Shown: positions 45,501 to 53,733, counted from the first letter of the stretch. The stretch: 64,000 nucleotides of DNA from Mitsuaria sp. WAJ17 (GCF_014174515.1 NZ_JACJUG010000006.1:124001-188000); one strand, 5' to 3'. Notes: generated by a model from the letters alone, not told the origin. Program-made: numbers and translations.

Positions 45501-46183
45501 TCCTCACCGAGTACCAGGACGCCGCCTACGCCCAGCGCTACCTGGCGCTGGTCCAGGAGATCCGCCTGGCCGAAGGCCGCCTGGGCGAGCTGGGCCAGGG
45601 CGAGCGCCTCTCCAAGGCCGTGGCCCGCTACCTCGCCAAGCTCATGGCCATCAAGGACGAGTACGAGGTCGCCCGCCTCTACACCGACGGCCGCTTCGAG
45701 CAGGCCCTGAAGGATCAGTTCCAGTCCTTCGAGCGCCTCTCCTTCCACATGGCCCCGCCCCTTATCTCCAAGCCCGGCGCCGACGGCCGCGCGAAAAAGA
45801 TCGAGCTGGGCAGTTGGACCTTCTCGGCCCTCAAGCTGCTGGCCCGCTTGAAGGGTCTGCGCGGCGGCTGGCTGGACATCTTCGGCAAGACCGAGGAGCG
45901 CCGCATGGAGCGCCAGCTGCTGGCCGACTACGAGCAGCTGCTGCGCCGCGAGATCCTGCCGCTGCTGCAGCCCGGCCTGGAGAAGCCGCGCTACGAGCTG
46001 ATGCTGGCCCTGGCGCGCCTACCGGAGAAGATCCGGGGCTACGGCCACGTGAAGCTGGCCAATGTGGTGACGGCGCGCGCCCAGTGCAAGGACCTGCTGG
46101 ACCGGCTGCAGGGCAAGGTGCAGGACGCCTCGCCGATGGCCAGCGCGGCGCCGATCCGGATCAAGGGCGTGGCGGAGTTGTGA
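42572..46183 (+). CDS. Indolepyruvate:ferredoxin oxidoreductase, fused
   Basis: 1203 residues, fusion of the alpha and beta (IorA/IorB-like) parts. It converts indolepyruvate and related aryl 2-oxoacids to aryl-acyl-CoA with reduction of ferredoxin, the oxidative end of aromatic amino acid breakdown. TPP- and CoA-binding N-terminal part (SGYRGSPLGMVDQQL, then VCGDDHGCVSSSTPHQSD), a ferredoxin-like 4Fe-4S region near C650 (CEGCGDCGQASNC ... CNKDFSCVNGFCPSF), and a C-terminal gamma-like part (GVGGTGVVTVGAL). The cluster cysteine spacing is irregular compared with classic 2[4Fe-4S] ferredoxins. RBS AGGAG precedes ATG 42572. Divergent from an Lrp-type regulator. Confidence 0.93.
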   Translation: MSEALSQATSLAVSTTEPALRPYKLSDNLSAASGQVFLTGTQALVRLLLAQKALDERNGLKTAGFVSGYRGSPLGMVDQQLWKAKKFLDAAQVNFLPAINEDLAATACLGVQRVALDPKRVVDGVFAMWYGKGPGVDRSGDALKHGNVYGSSTQGGVLVVCGDDHGCVSSSTPHQSDLALQAWSMPIVHPANVAEYLEFGLYGWALSRFSGAWVGFKAISEVVESGMTVDLDRVPLDFEHPVDYVAPTNLHIRQVDLPSLDLESRLAHKLDAVLAFAKLNSIDKHIVTSPRATLGIVTVGKAHYDFMEVLRRLDLDPNALAAAGVRVYKVGLVFPLEPTRMREFAQGLTDMLVIEEKAPVVERQIKELLYHLPDAQRPRVVGKTDEHGAAVLSALGELRPSRIMATVADWLARLNPALDRRHLVVDFLTPCLLSNEADGVRRQPYFCSGCPHNTSTKLPEGSRALAGIGCHFMASWMERGTSGLIQMGAEGVDWAAHSRFTTEKHVFQNLGDGTYYHSGYLAIRQAIAARANITYKILYNDAVAMTGGQPVDGTTSVPQIARQVEAEGVKRLAVVSDEPEKYVGHESLFPPKTTFHHRAELDAVQRELREIEGVTVLIYDQTCAAEKRRRRKKGEFYDPPKRVFINEAVCEGCGDCGQASNCLSVVPVETDWGRKRAIEQSSCNKDFSCVNGFCPSFVSVHGAQLKKKVGSGFTAADLAREIDAIQPPAAWQWTGPFDMLVTGVGGTGVVTVGALVSMAAHLEGKQASVLDFMGFAQKGGSVLSFVRVAPTQDLLNQVRIDTQQADVLLACDMVVGASPDALGTVKPGRTVILANTHELPTAAFVRNPDASLQGQGLLAKMQHAVGGQLDLLDTIDAQSIAQTLMGDTMPSNIIMLGACWQRGLIPVSFAALMRAIELNGVAVDGNKTAFALGRLAIAAPESLRRLAGQADGTPVQLLLGQDKLDGEDGLIARRLDFLTEYQDAAYAQRYLALVQEIRLAEGRLGELGQGERLSKAVARYLAKLMAIKDEYEVARLYTDGRFEQALKDQFQSFERLSFHMAPPLISKPGADGRAKKIELGSWTFSALKLLARLKGLRGGWLDIFGKTEERRMERQLLADYEQLLRREILPLLQPGLEKPRYELMLALARLPEKIRGYGHVKLANVVTARAQCKDLLDRLQGKVQDASPMASAAPIRIKGVAEL

Positions 46184-46187
46184 GCCC

Positions 46188-46217
46188 GACGACAGGCGCT
46201 TAAGAGCGACTGTCGTC
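46188..46217. terminator. Bulged hairpin between convergent genes
   Basis: GACGACAG (46188-46195) pairs with CTGTCGTC (46210-46217), and inside CGCT (46197-46200) pairs with AGCG (46205-46208). The 12-bp stem has one bulge on each side. There is no T-tract, but it sits directly between the convergent oxidoreductase and lipoprotein genes. Confidence 0.5.
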
Positions 46218-46231
46218 AGTGGCGAAGTGGC

Positions 46232-48127
46232 TTACAGCTTCAGCGTCCAGCGCCCCGCCAGGGAACTGCCGGGCTGTCCCAGCAGCACCATGCGGCAGTC
46301 GCTCACGGCACCCCAGACCTTGCCGCTCTGGCGGGATGCGGCACCGGGTTCCATCAGGTAGCGGCCCTCATCCACATGCAAGACGCCCTCCACCAGACCT
46401 GGAATGGCCAGGCCGTCCAGTTGGCCCTCGCTGACTTGCCAATTGAGGGCCTTGTTCTCCAGCAGGCTCAATTTCCAAATGAGCGGAAGCCCAGAGCCCG
46501 AGTCTTTGCTCACGCTCACGCTGCCCCGGCGGCCATCGACCCAGTTCTTGTCAGCATAGCCACCAATGTCGAGCATCACGCCTCCTGGGCTTGCGAAGTT
46601 TCCGAGTACCAAGTGCCAGTTGTCGTTGCTGGTGCAGTTTGAAGTCCAGTAAGGCAGACCGGACACATAGGACAGCCCCAGCCACACCTGCTGTGCCCCG
46701 GTCGCGCCGTCCCGCTCGGAGCGGAACAGCAGGATGCTTCCATTGCGCAGTTGGCTCGCTCGCGCATGGATCACTTCGGTCCCGGACAGCAACTCCAGTT
46801 CGTCGCCCACCAGGGTGACCGCGTAGACCTTGCGAAGCGACGCGGGACATTCGTCCACGGACATCCCGGCATCGCCCTGGCACAGGATGAACTGCTTGCT
46901 GCCAAACTTCCCCTGTCTGGCATAAGAGCCCAGCAACTGCCCACCCGGGCCGACCGCGGTGCCCAGGATGTTCAGCGTAGCGCCCTCCAGGACGTCCAGC
47001 GTGCGGACCGGGTGGCGCAGGCCCAAATACATCTCGCTGCCTGCCTGGGTGTCATGATTGGCAAGCAGCACATCGCTTCTGATGACCAGCGGCATCGCGC
47101 GCGTCTGCACGCCCGTGGGCGTCTTGATGTCCCGGTACTCGAACACCGCGCCCGTCAGATCCACCTTGATGTCCACCGCTTGCAACTGATCACCCGTCTG
47201 CAAGGACATTCCGCCCCCTCGCCAGTGGATCAAGGCAGCCATGCGCTGCCCCCCAAAGCTGACAACCTGGAAGGCAGGCATCTCACGGCCAGCGGCATCC
47301 AGCGCCACCGCATTGTTGTCGGTTCGCAGCTCCCCGGCTGCTTCAACCCACGACCAGACGCCGCTGGCGGCCTGGGGTTCCACAGCGTAAGTCGCCCTCA
47401 GCTGCACCGTCGCGCCCTTGGGCACGCGCGCCAGGACCGTTTGCGGCGCCATGCGGGCCGGGCACAGCCCCTCTTCCGAACTCGAGCACTTCAGGTCGAG
47501 CAGTTGCATCTTCGGCAGTGGCTGATGCGTCCACGTCACGTCGAGTGCGTCGTCCGGCCCCGCATTGCTCAAGGTGAACGCGTAGTGCTGCACGCGCGTC
47601 TCGCCCTGCATCTCCTCCACCGGCGTGCCGGCCGTGACCGCCAGGTCAAAGGAACGCCACCGGCTGCTGTGCCGGCTGCTGGCCACGCTGCCGCCACCGC
47701 CCTGCAGGCGGACGTCGATGGGCAGTTCGGCACTCAGTCCCGCCTCCGTCTTCACCGACTGCAACAGGCTCACGCGAGCCCCGGCGCCCAGCTTCGCCAC
47801 ACGCAGGCGACCGTCAGCCTGGCGCTCGCAGCGCACGGCGGCGGAGGCGGATTCGCAATCCCATCGCACCTGGCGCACCCGCGCTTCATCGCTGATGTCG
47901 ACGAAGGCTTCCGCCACCTCCGCCGGGCCCTCATTGACCAGCCGCCATTCGCGGACCTGCACGCTGCCACTGGGCAGCGATGGCGTTTGCAGCTGCAGGG
48001 ACAGCTGCTGCGTCGCGTCCACCGACGGGCCGCCGCCTCCGCAGGCGGACAGCAGCCCGCCGATGACCCAGGCGCTGGCAAATGCCAGCCCGGCGCTCGC
48101 CCATTGCCCTGCCTTGCTTTCTTGCAT
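46232..48127 (-). CDS. Large orphan lipoprotein, 631 residues
   Basis: I do not recognise it. A signal peptide with lipobox LLSAC (about residues 25-29) is followed by GGGG, so it is a surface or periplasmic lipoprotein. The start ATG 48127 is preferred over an in-frame TTG four codons upstream. The mature part has two regions: residues about 40-250 resemble beta-sandwich repeats of the DUF11/CARDB kind (VREWRLVNEGPAEVAEAFVDI and HYAFTLSNAGPDDALDVTWT), and the C-terminal 350 residues have no recognisable family. Several Cys are spaced for disulfides. Codon use is less GC-biased than in the neighbours, a weak sign of transfer. It has no operon partner. Confidence 0.7.
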   Translation of the reverse strand: MQESKAGQWASAGLAFASAWVIGGLLSACGGGGPSVDATQQLSLQLQTPSLPSGSVQVREWRLVNEGPAEVAEAFVDISDEARVRQVRWDCESASAAVRCERQADGRLRVAKLGAGARVSLLQSVKTEAGLSAELPIDVRLQGGGGSVASSRHSSRWRSFDLAVTAGTPVEEMQGETRVQHYAFTLSNAGPDDALDVTWTHQPLPKMQLLDLKCSSSEEGLCPARMAPQTVLARVPKGATVQLRATYAVEPQAASGVWSWVEAAGELRTDNNAVALDAAGREMPAFQVVSFGGQRMAALIHWRGGGMSLQTGDQLQAVDIKVDLTGAVFEYRDIKTPTGVQTRAMPLVIRSDVLLANHDTQAGSEMYLGLRHPVRTLDVLEGATLNILGTAVGPGGQLLGSYARQGKFGSKQFILCQGDAGMSVDECPASLRKVYAVTLVGDELELLSGTEVIHARASQLRNGSILLFRSERDGATGAQQVWLGLSYVSGLPYWTSNCTSNDNWHLVLGNFASPGGVMLDIGGYADKNWVDGRRGSVSVSKDSGSGLPLIWKLSLLENKALNWQVSEGQLDGLAIPGLVEGVLHVDEGRYLMEPGAASRQSGKVWGAVSDCRMVLLGQPGSSLAGRWTLKL

Positions 48128-48424
48128 GATTCCCCCCAAACGTGTTCTTGCTGTTGAATGCCTGCCGGCATGCCCCGGGTGTTCCCCACGGCACAGTTTC
48201 CGGGCCGAACCTGGTTCCGCTGAAGCAGCAGCCCCAGCCTTCTTCCCTCAGGAAGCAAGGGCATGTGACTTGGGCCCGGTTTCCGCTGGCAAGCCTTCCA
48301 TTTAATGGGCACGGTGAGACGAGGACGCCGCCGCGTGGATGGCGGTACAAGTCCGCGGTCCCTTGAATCGGCGCACCCGGCATGCGGCGCGCCCAGGCTA
48401 TGCTGCCGGGCGGAAGTCCCCGCC

Positions 48425-49348
48425 ATGCCGCGCACCGCCCACCCCAGCCCTGTTCCGCGCCGGCGTCAGCTGCTGCTGGCGGCCTGCGCTGCCGGCCTGG
48501 CGCCAGGCGCGCAGGCGCAGGCACCGCCGCTGATCCGCCACAACATGGCCGACGGCGACGAGTCCATGCCGCCCTACCGACTGCAGGTCCTGCGTCTGCT
48601 GCTGGAGCGGACCCAGTCCAGCCACGGGCCCTACGAGCTCCGGGCCGATGCCAGCGCCACCACACAGAGCCGCGCCCTGGCCCAGCTGCGCGCTGGTGAC
48701 ATCGACGTCTGGGCCAGCATGTGCTCGCGCAGCCGCCAGGACGCCGGCCTCAGCATTCCCATCTGCCTGCGCCGCGGCGTCAACGGCGTGCGCCTGCCCG
48801 TGGTGCTGGCGGAGCGCCGCAGCGAGTTCGAGGGCCTGCGCCACCAGCTGGCGCTGCGGACCTACCGTTTCGGCCAGGTCAGCCATTGGCCGGACGCCCG
48901 GGTGCTGGCCGCCAATGGCTTCAAGCTTGAGGCGGTGCAGACGCTGGAGGCCTTCCCGGCCATGCTGCGCCTGCGTCGCTTCGACATCTTCCTGCTGGCC
49001 GCCGACGAGGCCCACGCCATTGTCGAGGCACACCCGGACCTGCGGGTGCTGGACGACTGGTGCCTGGCCTATCCCTCCGTCTACGGCTTCTTCGTCAACG
49101 CCCGTCTCCCCGCCCTGGCCATCCGTCTGCGCGAGGGCTGGGCACGATGCCTGGCCGACGGCAGCTTTGCCGCCCTGTTCGATGCGCATCTGGGGCCTCA
49201 GATCCAGCGGGCGCAGCTGGGCAAGCGCCTTTGGTTGCGCCTGACCAATCCCGACCTGCCGGAGGGCATGCCCCTGCGCGAGCGCACCCTGTGGCATCCA
49301 CAGGTCTGGCAGCATCTGCTGGCGCCTGGCCCCTCGCTCAGCCGCTGA
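48425..49348 (+). CDS. Periplasmic solute-binding-like protein
   Basis: 307 residues from ATG 48425; an ATG at 48305 is earlier but its extra part has no family similarity. The N-terminus RRRQLLLAACAAGLAPGAQA|QAP is a signal peptide with a twin-arginine-like start. The mature part resembles family-3 solute-binding proteins in overall layout (PYRLQVLRLLLERTQ, then LAQLRAGDIDVWASMCSRS), but key ligand residues are not certain. No transport genes are adjacent. It is divergent from the large lipoprotein with about 300 bases between, so shared regulation is possible. Confidence 0.65.
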   Translation: MPRTAHPSPVPRRRQLLLAACAAGLAPGAQAQAPPLIRHNMADGDESMPPYRLQVLRLLLERTQSSHGPYELRADASATTQSRALAQLRAGDIDVWASMCSRSRQDAGLSIPICLRRGVNGVRLPVVLAERRSEFEGLRHQLALRTYRFGQVSHWPDARVLAANGFKLEAVQTLEAFPAMLRLRRFDIFLLAADEAHAIVEAHPDLRVLDDWCLAYPSVYGFFVNARLPALAIRLREGWARCLADGSFAALFDAHLGPQIQRAQLGKRLWLRLTNPDLPEGMPLRERTLWHPQVWQHLLAPGPSLSR

Positions 49349-49565
49349 GCCACCTCCCCCCCCCCGCAATCCCGGGGCCTGGCGGACCCTACCCTGGAAG
49401 AACTGCCAATAGGGTTGCGCCGGATGTCTGCAGGCAAACCCCGAGTTCATCGGCCCGGGCGGCCACCACACTCCGGTTCGCGCGTGCAGAAGTTGTGCGG
49501 CATGCGCGTCCATAACAAGCCGGGCCGCAAGGCCTGAACCATCCATCCATCTGTACGAGGCAGAT

Positions 49566-50132
49566 ATGCACACGAATCTTCTGAAGTCCACCATCGCCCG
49601 CACCCTGGGCGTCGCGGCCGCGCTGTACCTGGGAGCACTGGGCGCCCAGGCCGCCACCGTCAACAACACCTACATCCAGAACTCCGCCACCGAGATCCGC
49701 GGCCAACTGGGCGGCTATGCACGGCCCACCGTGTATGTGGACCGCAATGCCTGCGGCGAGGGCATCCCCGGCAATGCCGTGGCCTGCGGCCCCTACACCA
49801 TCAGCGTGGGCGTGCGCTTCCTGCAGGGCCAGGAGAACAGCTACGGCAACTACGTGGCCAAGTTCATCCTCGCCCACGAGTGGGGCCACAGCATCCAGTT
49901 CACCCGTGGCATCTACAAGCAGGCGCCCATGCAGGAACTGCAGGCCGACTGCGTGGCCGGCACCTTCGCCAAGTATGCGCAAACCTCTCTGGGCTATCCG
50001 GCCTTCATCGAGTCGGCCGTGCGCTCGGCCCGTGCCGCGGCGGACTACTCGACCCACGGCTCGCCCTCGCAGCGTGACTACTACTCGCGCTACGGCTACG
50101 CCAACGGCCTGGGCCGCTGCCTGAGCCTGTAA
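49566..50132 (+). CDS. Secreted HExxH protein, neutral zinc metallopeptidase-like
   Basis: 188 residues with a signal peptide ending near LGAQAA|TVN (about residue 30). The zinc motif HEWGH is at 104-108 and a glutamate follows in MQELQADCVAG (E124), the arrangement of the YpfJ/putative neutral zinc metallopeptidase family. The protein is about half the usual length of YpfJ, lacking its N-terminal part. Cys residues at 63, 74, 129 and near the C-terminus could form disulfides. The next gene starts 12 bases after its stop on the same strand, so they probably act together. Confidence 0.75.
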   Translation: MHTNLLKSTIARTLGVAAALYLGALGAQAATVNNTYIQNSATEIRGQLGGYARPTVYVDRNACGEGIPGNAVACGPYTISVGVRFLQGQENSYGNYVAKFILAHEWGHSIQFTRGIYKQAPMQELQADCVAGTFAKYAQTSLGYPAFIESAVRSARAAADYSTHGSPSQRDYYSRYGYANGLGRCLSL

Positions 50133-50143
50133 GGAGCCTGGTC

Positions 50144-50929
50144 ATGAGCCCCAAGCATCTGGGCCTGGCGGCCCTGGTGGTCACCGGTCTCACGCTGGCC
50201 GGCTGGCACTGGCTGGACGAGCGCGAGGCGGCTCGCGCCGAGGAGGCGCAGGCCCGCGCCAAGGCCGAGGCGGCCCAGCGCAATGCGGGGCTCAACACCG
50301 GCCTGGCCGACTTGTTCCGCCCACTGCCAGCCAGCGGCGCCCAGGCGCCGGGCACCGGCGCCAACGGGCAGCAGGTCTGGCTGGCCGCGGGTCAGGGCGG
50401 CTCGCCGAGCACCGTGCCCGGCATGCCGCCCCCCGACATCCAGGTCGAGACCCCGCAGCAACGTGCTGAAGCCGAAACCCTGCGCAAGCTGGGCTATCAC
50501 ATCGACCAGCGCTACTACCTGATGAGCCTGGCCGAGCTGCGTCAGGCCGCCAACGGCGGTGACCGGCAGGCGCTCACGCACCTGGCCGAACGCTACCTCT
50601 TCGCCCTGGACGGCAAGCCGCAGGACCCTGAGCACGAGCCCGGCTACCCCTACCGCGAGGCCGCGCGCGAAGCGCTGCGCCAGGCCTATGTGCGTGGGAA
50701 CCTGCATGCGGCGGCCATCATCTCGGAGTCCTATCTGCTGGAGAAGCGCCCCCTGGACGCAGCGGCCTGGAACCTGGTTGCCCGGCGCGCGGGCGACACG
50801 CTCAGCGCCGACTGGTTCATCGGCACCAAGGACTACCAGCAGCTGAACGAGTCCCAGCGCAGCGAGGCGGGCCGCATGGCGGAAAACCTCTGGGCCGATC
50901 TGGAGGCCCGCCGGCAGGCCAAGGGCTGA
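50144..50929 (+). CDS. Hypothetical membrane-anchored protein, Sel1-like C-terminus
   Basis: 261 residues. It opens with a single hydrophobic helix (MSPKHLGLAALVVTGLTLAGWHWL), so it is anchored in the inner membrane with the rest outside. An alanine-rich coiled segment (about 25-45), then a Gly/Pro linker (about 55-105), then a helical region with TPR/Sel1-like spacing (MSLAELRQAANGGDRQALTHLAERYLF, about 115-175; YVRGNLHAAAIISESYLLE). I cannot assign a family with confidence. Starting 12 bases after the HExxH gene, it may be its chaperone, anchor or inhibitor; this is inference from position only. Confidence 0.6.
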   Translation: MSPKHLGLAALVVTGLTLAGWHWLDEREAARAEEAQARAKAEAAQRNAGLNTGLADLFRPLPASGAQAPGTGANGQQVWLAAGQGGSPSTVPGMPPPDIQVETPQQRAEAETLRKLGYHIDQRYYLMSLAELRQAANGGDRQALTHLAERYLFALDGKPQDPEHEPGYPYREAAREALRQAYVRGNLHAAAIISESYLLEKRPLDAAAWNLVARRAGDTLSADWFIGTKDYQQLNESQRSEAGRMAENLWADLEARRQAKG

Positions 50930-50949
50930 GCGCCCCCTCGCCTCTCCGG

Positions 50950-50980
50950 ACGGCAGCCCTCGCGGCTGCCGTTTTCCGTT
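50950..50980 (+). terminator. Rho-independent terminator after the HExxH gene pair
   Basis: 9-bp stem ACGGCAGCC (50950-50958) / GGCTGCCGT (50964-50972), loop CTCGC, followed by TTTT and a T-rich stretch. It lies 20 bases after the stop. Confidence 0.85.
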
Positions 50981-50994
50981 TCGCGGGCCGGCAC

Positions 50995-51654
50995 TCAGAG
51001 CCTGGTGAAGGGACCGCTGGCCAGCCAGCGCTCGATCTGGGGCTGGCGGTCGTTGCCCCAGAAGGGCTCGCCGTCGATGAGGAAGAAGGGCGCGCCGAAC
51101 ACGCCCGCAGCCACGGCGGCCTCGTTCACCGCACGCAGGCGCTGCTTCCAGTGATCGTCCTGCCAAGCAGCCTCGGCGGCCTCTGCGTCCAGGCCCAGCT
51201 CTTTCGCCAGGCCCCTGAGCTGGGCGGCGTCGCTCAGCACCACACCGCGGGTGAAGTAGGCCCGCAGGCCCGCCCGAGCGAAGCTCACCGCCTGCAGCGC
51301 GCCCTGCGTGTCATGCAGCCACCAGAAGACGCGCGCCGCGTGCTGCGTGGCAATGGGAAAGTGCTCGGGCTGACGATAGGGCAGCCCGGCGAAATGCGCC
51401 GAGCGCTCGAAGTCCCGCAGCGCGTAATCGCGTTTGATGGGATGGGCCACAAGTGGCTTCAGCTCGGCCGCCTGGAAGGTCACGCCCAGCAGGATGGCGT
51501 GCCACTGCACGGTGCGGCCATGGCGAGCGGCGACGGCATCGATCCACTCCGAGGCGATGTACGAGTACGGCGAGGAGAAGTCGAAGTAGAACTGGATGGG
51601 CGGGCGGACCGGGGCAGCACGGCCCGCAAGACCCGCAAAAGGCGATTCACTCAT
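50995..51654 (-). CDS. 2-hydroxychromene-2-carboxylate isomerase-like protein (DsbA fold)
   Basis: 219 residues of the DsbA/kappa-GST superfamily. N-terminal FYFDFSSPYSYIASEWI is the family signature, with Ser in place of the DsbA CxxC, as in NahD isomerases and kappa GSTs that use glutathione. C-terminal GVFGAPFFLIDGEPFWGNDR is the other family block. The natural substrate may be an aromatic intermediate or another conjugate. It is the last gene of the leucine/fatty-acid cluster, 102 bases downstream of the acyl-CoA dehydrogenase. Confidence 0.85.
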   Translation of the reverse strand: MSESPFAGLAGRAAPVRPPIQFYFDFSSPYSYIASEWIDAVAARHGRTVQWHAILLGVTFQAAELKPLVAHPIKRDYALRDFERSAHFAGLPYRQPEHFPIATQHAARVFWWLHDTQGALQAVSFARAGLRAYFTRGVVLSDAAQLRGLAKELGLDAEAAEAAWQDDHWKQRLRAVNEAAVAAGVFGAPFFLIDGEPFWGNDRQPQIERWLASGPFTRL

Positions 51655-51756
51655 GCCTCGACCTTAGGGCATTTCCCTCGCACGCGCAGCCCGGACTTTC
51701 GCTCCCAGGGCGCACTGCAGGCTTGATCAGGCCTGCAGGGGCGCATGGGGCGATCC

Positions 51757-52887
51757 TCAGACCAGGGCGCGCCCGATCAGGATCTTCTGGACCTCGGAGG
51801 TGCCCTCGTAGATCTGGGTGACACGGACGTCGCGGTAGATTCGTTCGACAGGGAAGTCGCTCACATAGCCGTAGCCCCCGTGGATCTGGATGGCCGCCGA
51901 GCAGACGCGCTCCGCCATCTCGGAGGCGAAGAGCTTGGCCATGGCCGCTTCCTTGAGGCAGGGCTGACCGGCGTCCTTGAGGCTGGCGGCATGCCAGATC
52001 AGCTGGCGCGCTGCCTCGATCTGCGTGGCCATGTCGGCCAGCTTGTGCTGCATGGCCTGGTGCTCGAAGATGGGCACGCCGAAGGCCACGCGCTCCTTGC
52101 TGTACTTCAGCGCCGCCTCGAAGGCCGCGCGAGCCATGCCCACACTCTGGCTAGCGATGCCGATGCGGCCGCCCTCCAGGCCCGACAGCGCGATCTTCAG
52201 CCCCTGCCCTTCCTCGCCCAGCCGGTAGCGCGCGGGGATGCGGCAGTTCTCGAACAGGATCTGGGCGGTGTCGCTGGCATGCTGGCCCATCTTGTCCTCG
52301 ATGCGGGCCACGGTATAGCCCGGCGTCTTCGTGGGGACCAGGAAGGCGCTGATGCCCTTCTTGCCCGCCGCCTTGTCGGTGACCGCCATCACGATGGCCA
52401 CGTCACCATTCTTGCCGCTGGTGATGAACTGCTTGACGCCGTTGAGCACATAGTCGTCGCCGTCGCGCACGGCCGTGGTCTTGAGGCCGCCGGCCTCGGA
52501 GCCCACATGCGGCTCGGTGAGGCAGAAGGCGCCCAGCATGTCGCCGCGGGCCAGAGGCTTGAGGAACTCCTGCTTCTGCGCCTCGTCGGCGAAGGCCATC
52601 AGGATGGAGCACACCGGGCAGTTGTTGACGCTGACCACGGTGGAGGTGGCGCCGTCGCCCGCGCCGATCTCCTCCAGGATGATGGCCAGGGCCAGGTAGT
52701 CCAGGCCCGCGCCGTCGTACTCGGTGGGCACGGCCACGCCGTAGCAGCCCAGCGCGGCCAGGCCCTTCAGCTCCTCGGCAGGGAAGTGGTGGCTCTTGTC
52801 CCACTCGGCCGCCTTGGGCGCGATCTGGTCCTGGACAAAGGCGCGCACGGCGTCCTGCACGGCGCGATGGTCTTCACTGAGCAGCAT
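51757..52887 (-). CDS. Acyl-CoA dehydrogenase
   Basis: 376-residue FAD enzyme that makes the trans-2-enoyl-CoA in beta-oxidation. The family blocks GAFCLTEPHVGSEAGG, FITSGKNGDVAIVMAVTDK and the C-terminal IHGGYGYVSDFPVERIYRDVRVTQIYEGTSEVQKILIGRAL are present; the catalytic Glu is in IYEGTSE. This is a short/medium-chain type rather than isovaleryl type, which lies upstream at 57547. RBS GGAG precedes the start by ten bases. Chain length preference is not readable. Confidence 0.93.
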   Translation of the reverse strand: MLLSEDHRAVQDAVRAFVQDQIAPKAAEWDKSHHFPAEELKGLAALGCYGVAVPTEYDGAGLDYLALAIILEEIGAGDGATSTVVSVNNCPVCSILMAFADEAQKQEFLKPLARGDMLGAFCLTEPHVGSEAGGLKTTAVRDGDDYVLNGVKQFITSGKNGDVAIVMAVTDKAAGKKGISAFLVPTKTPGYTVARIEDKMGQHASDTAQILFENCRIPARYRLGEEGQGLKIALSGLEGGRIGIASQSVGMARAAFEAALKYSKERVAFGVPIFEHQAMQHKLADMATQIEAARQLIWHAASLKDAGQPCLKEAAMAKLFASEMAERVCSAAIQIHGGYGYVSDFPVERIYRDVRVTQIYEGTSEVQKILIGRALV

Positions 52888-52969
52888 GAGAGGGGTACTC
52901 CGGGGGACGGGGAAATCGGGGGGATCCGCGGATCAGCGTGGATCGAGGAAGGGGCGCCTCGTGAGCGCC

Positions 52970-53638
52970 TCACCAGGCCAGAGGCTGGCCGTCGTAGCTG
53001 AAGAAGCCGCCATTGTCGGACGGCTGCAGCCGGGCCAGCAAGGCGCGCATGCCGGCAATGCTGGGAGCAGCATCGATGTCGGCGTCGGCGCCGCCCATAT
53101 CGGTGCGCACCCAGCCGGGATGCAGGCTCACACAAATGGCACGACCGGCGACCTCGAGGGCGGTGTCCCGCATCACCGAGTTCAGCGCGGCCTTGGAGGC
53201 GCGGTAGAGCCAGCCATGGCTGTTCACGCGCAGGGCGAGCGAGCCCATGACGGACGAGATCATCGCCACCCGCGCCTGCGGTGCCAGGTTGTCCAGCAGT
53301 TGCGGCAGCAGACGCATGGGGCCCAGCACATTGGTGTGCATGACCTGGTTGAAGCTGGCTTCGGACGGAGTCACCAGACCGTCCGTGCGTTCGCCGAAGA
53401 CGCCGGCGTTGAGCACGACCTCGTCAAAGGCCTCGCCATCGATCTGCCAGGCCAGCCCGGCACAGCTGGCCACATTCGCCACGTCCAGGCGCAGGGGCTT
53501 GGCGCCCAGGGCCTGGATCGCAGCAAGGCCTTCATCGCTGCGGGCCGTGGCCACGACACGGTCGCCCGCCTCGCGGTACTGGCGCACGAACTCCAGGCCC
53601 AGGCCGCGGGAAGCGCCAATGATCAAGACATGCTTCAT
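52970..53638 (-). CDS. SDR-family oxidoreductase
   Basis: 222 residues from ATG 53638 (MKHVLIIGASRGLGLEFVRQYREAG). The N-terminal glycine motif GASRGLG binds NAD(P). NAG (LNAGVF) and YxxxK (YRASK) motifs are present, so a classical SDR with catalytic Tyr and Lys. The Ser in ISSVMGSLA completes the triad. The substrate is unknown. The position inside the acyl-CoA cluster suggests a 3-hydroxyacyl type role or a general carbonyl reduction. A palindromic hairpin (53707-53727) lies between this gene and the thiolase. Confidence 0.9.
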   Translation of the reverse strand: MKHVLIIGASRGLGLEFVRQYREAGDRVVATARSDEGLAAIQALGAKPLRLDVANVASCAGLAWQIDGEAFDEVVLNAGVFGERTDGLVTPSEASFNQVMHTNVLGPMRLLPQLLDNLAPQARVAMISSVMGSLALRVNSHGWLYRASKAALNSVMRDTALEVAGRAICVSLHPGWVRTDMGGADADIDAAPSIAGMRALLARLQPSDNGGFFSYDGQPLAW

Positions 53639-53706
53639 GGATGTCACCTCGGAGGCGTCAAAAAGGAAGGCGCGGTCCGGATCCAAGCCGGTGGCCGCGC
53701 CTCTTG

Positions 53707-53727
53707 GGGTCGGGCAAGACCCGACCC
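53707..53727 (-). repeat. Hairpin variant of the 14-bp repeat, GGGTCGGGTCTTGCCCGACCC
   Basis: GGGTCGGG (53707-53714) and CCCGACCC (53720-53727) form a perfect 8-bp stem around a five-base loop. Read on the minus strand it contains GGGTCGGGTCTTG, which is the repeat GGGTCAGGTCTTG with one base changed. It lies in the gap between thiolase and SDR. No T-tract follows, so it may be an mRNA hairpin rather than a terminator. Confidence 0.6.
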
Positions 53728-53733
53728 TCAGTT

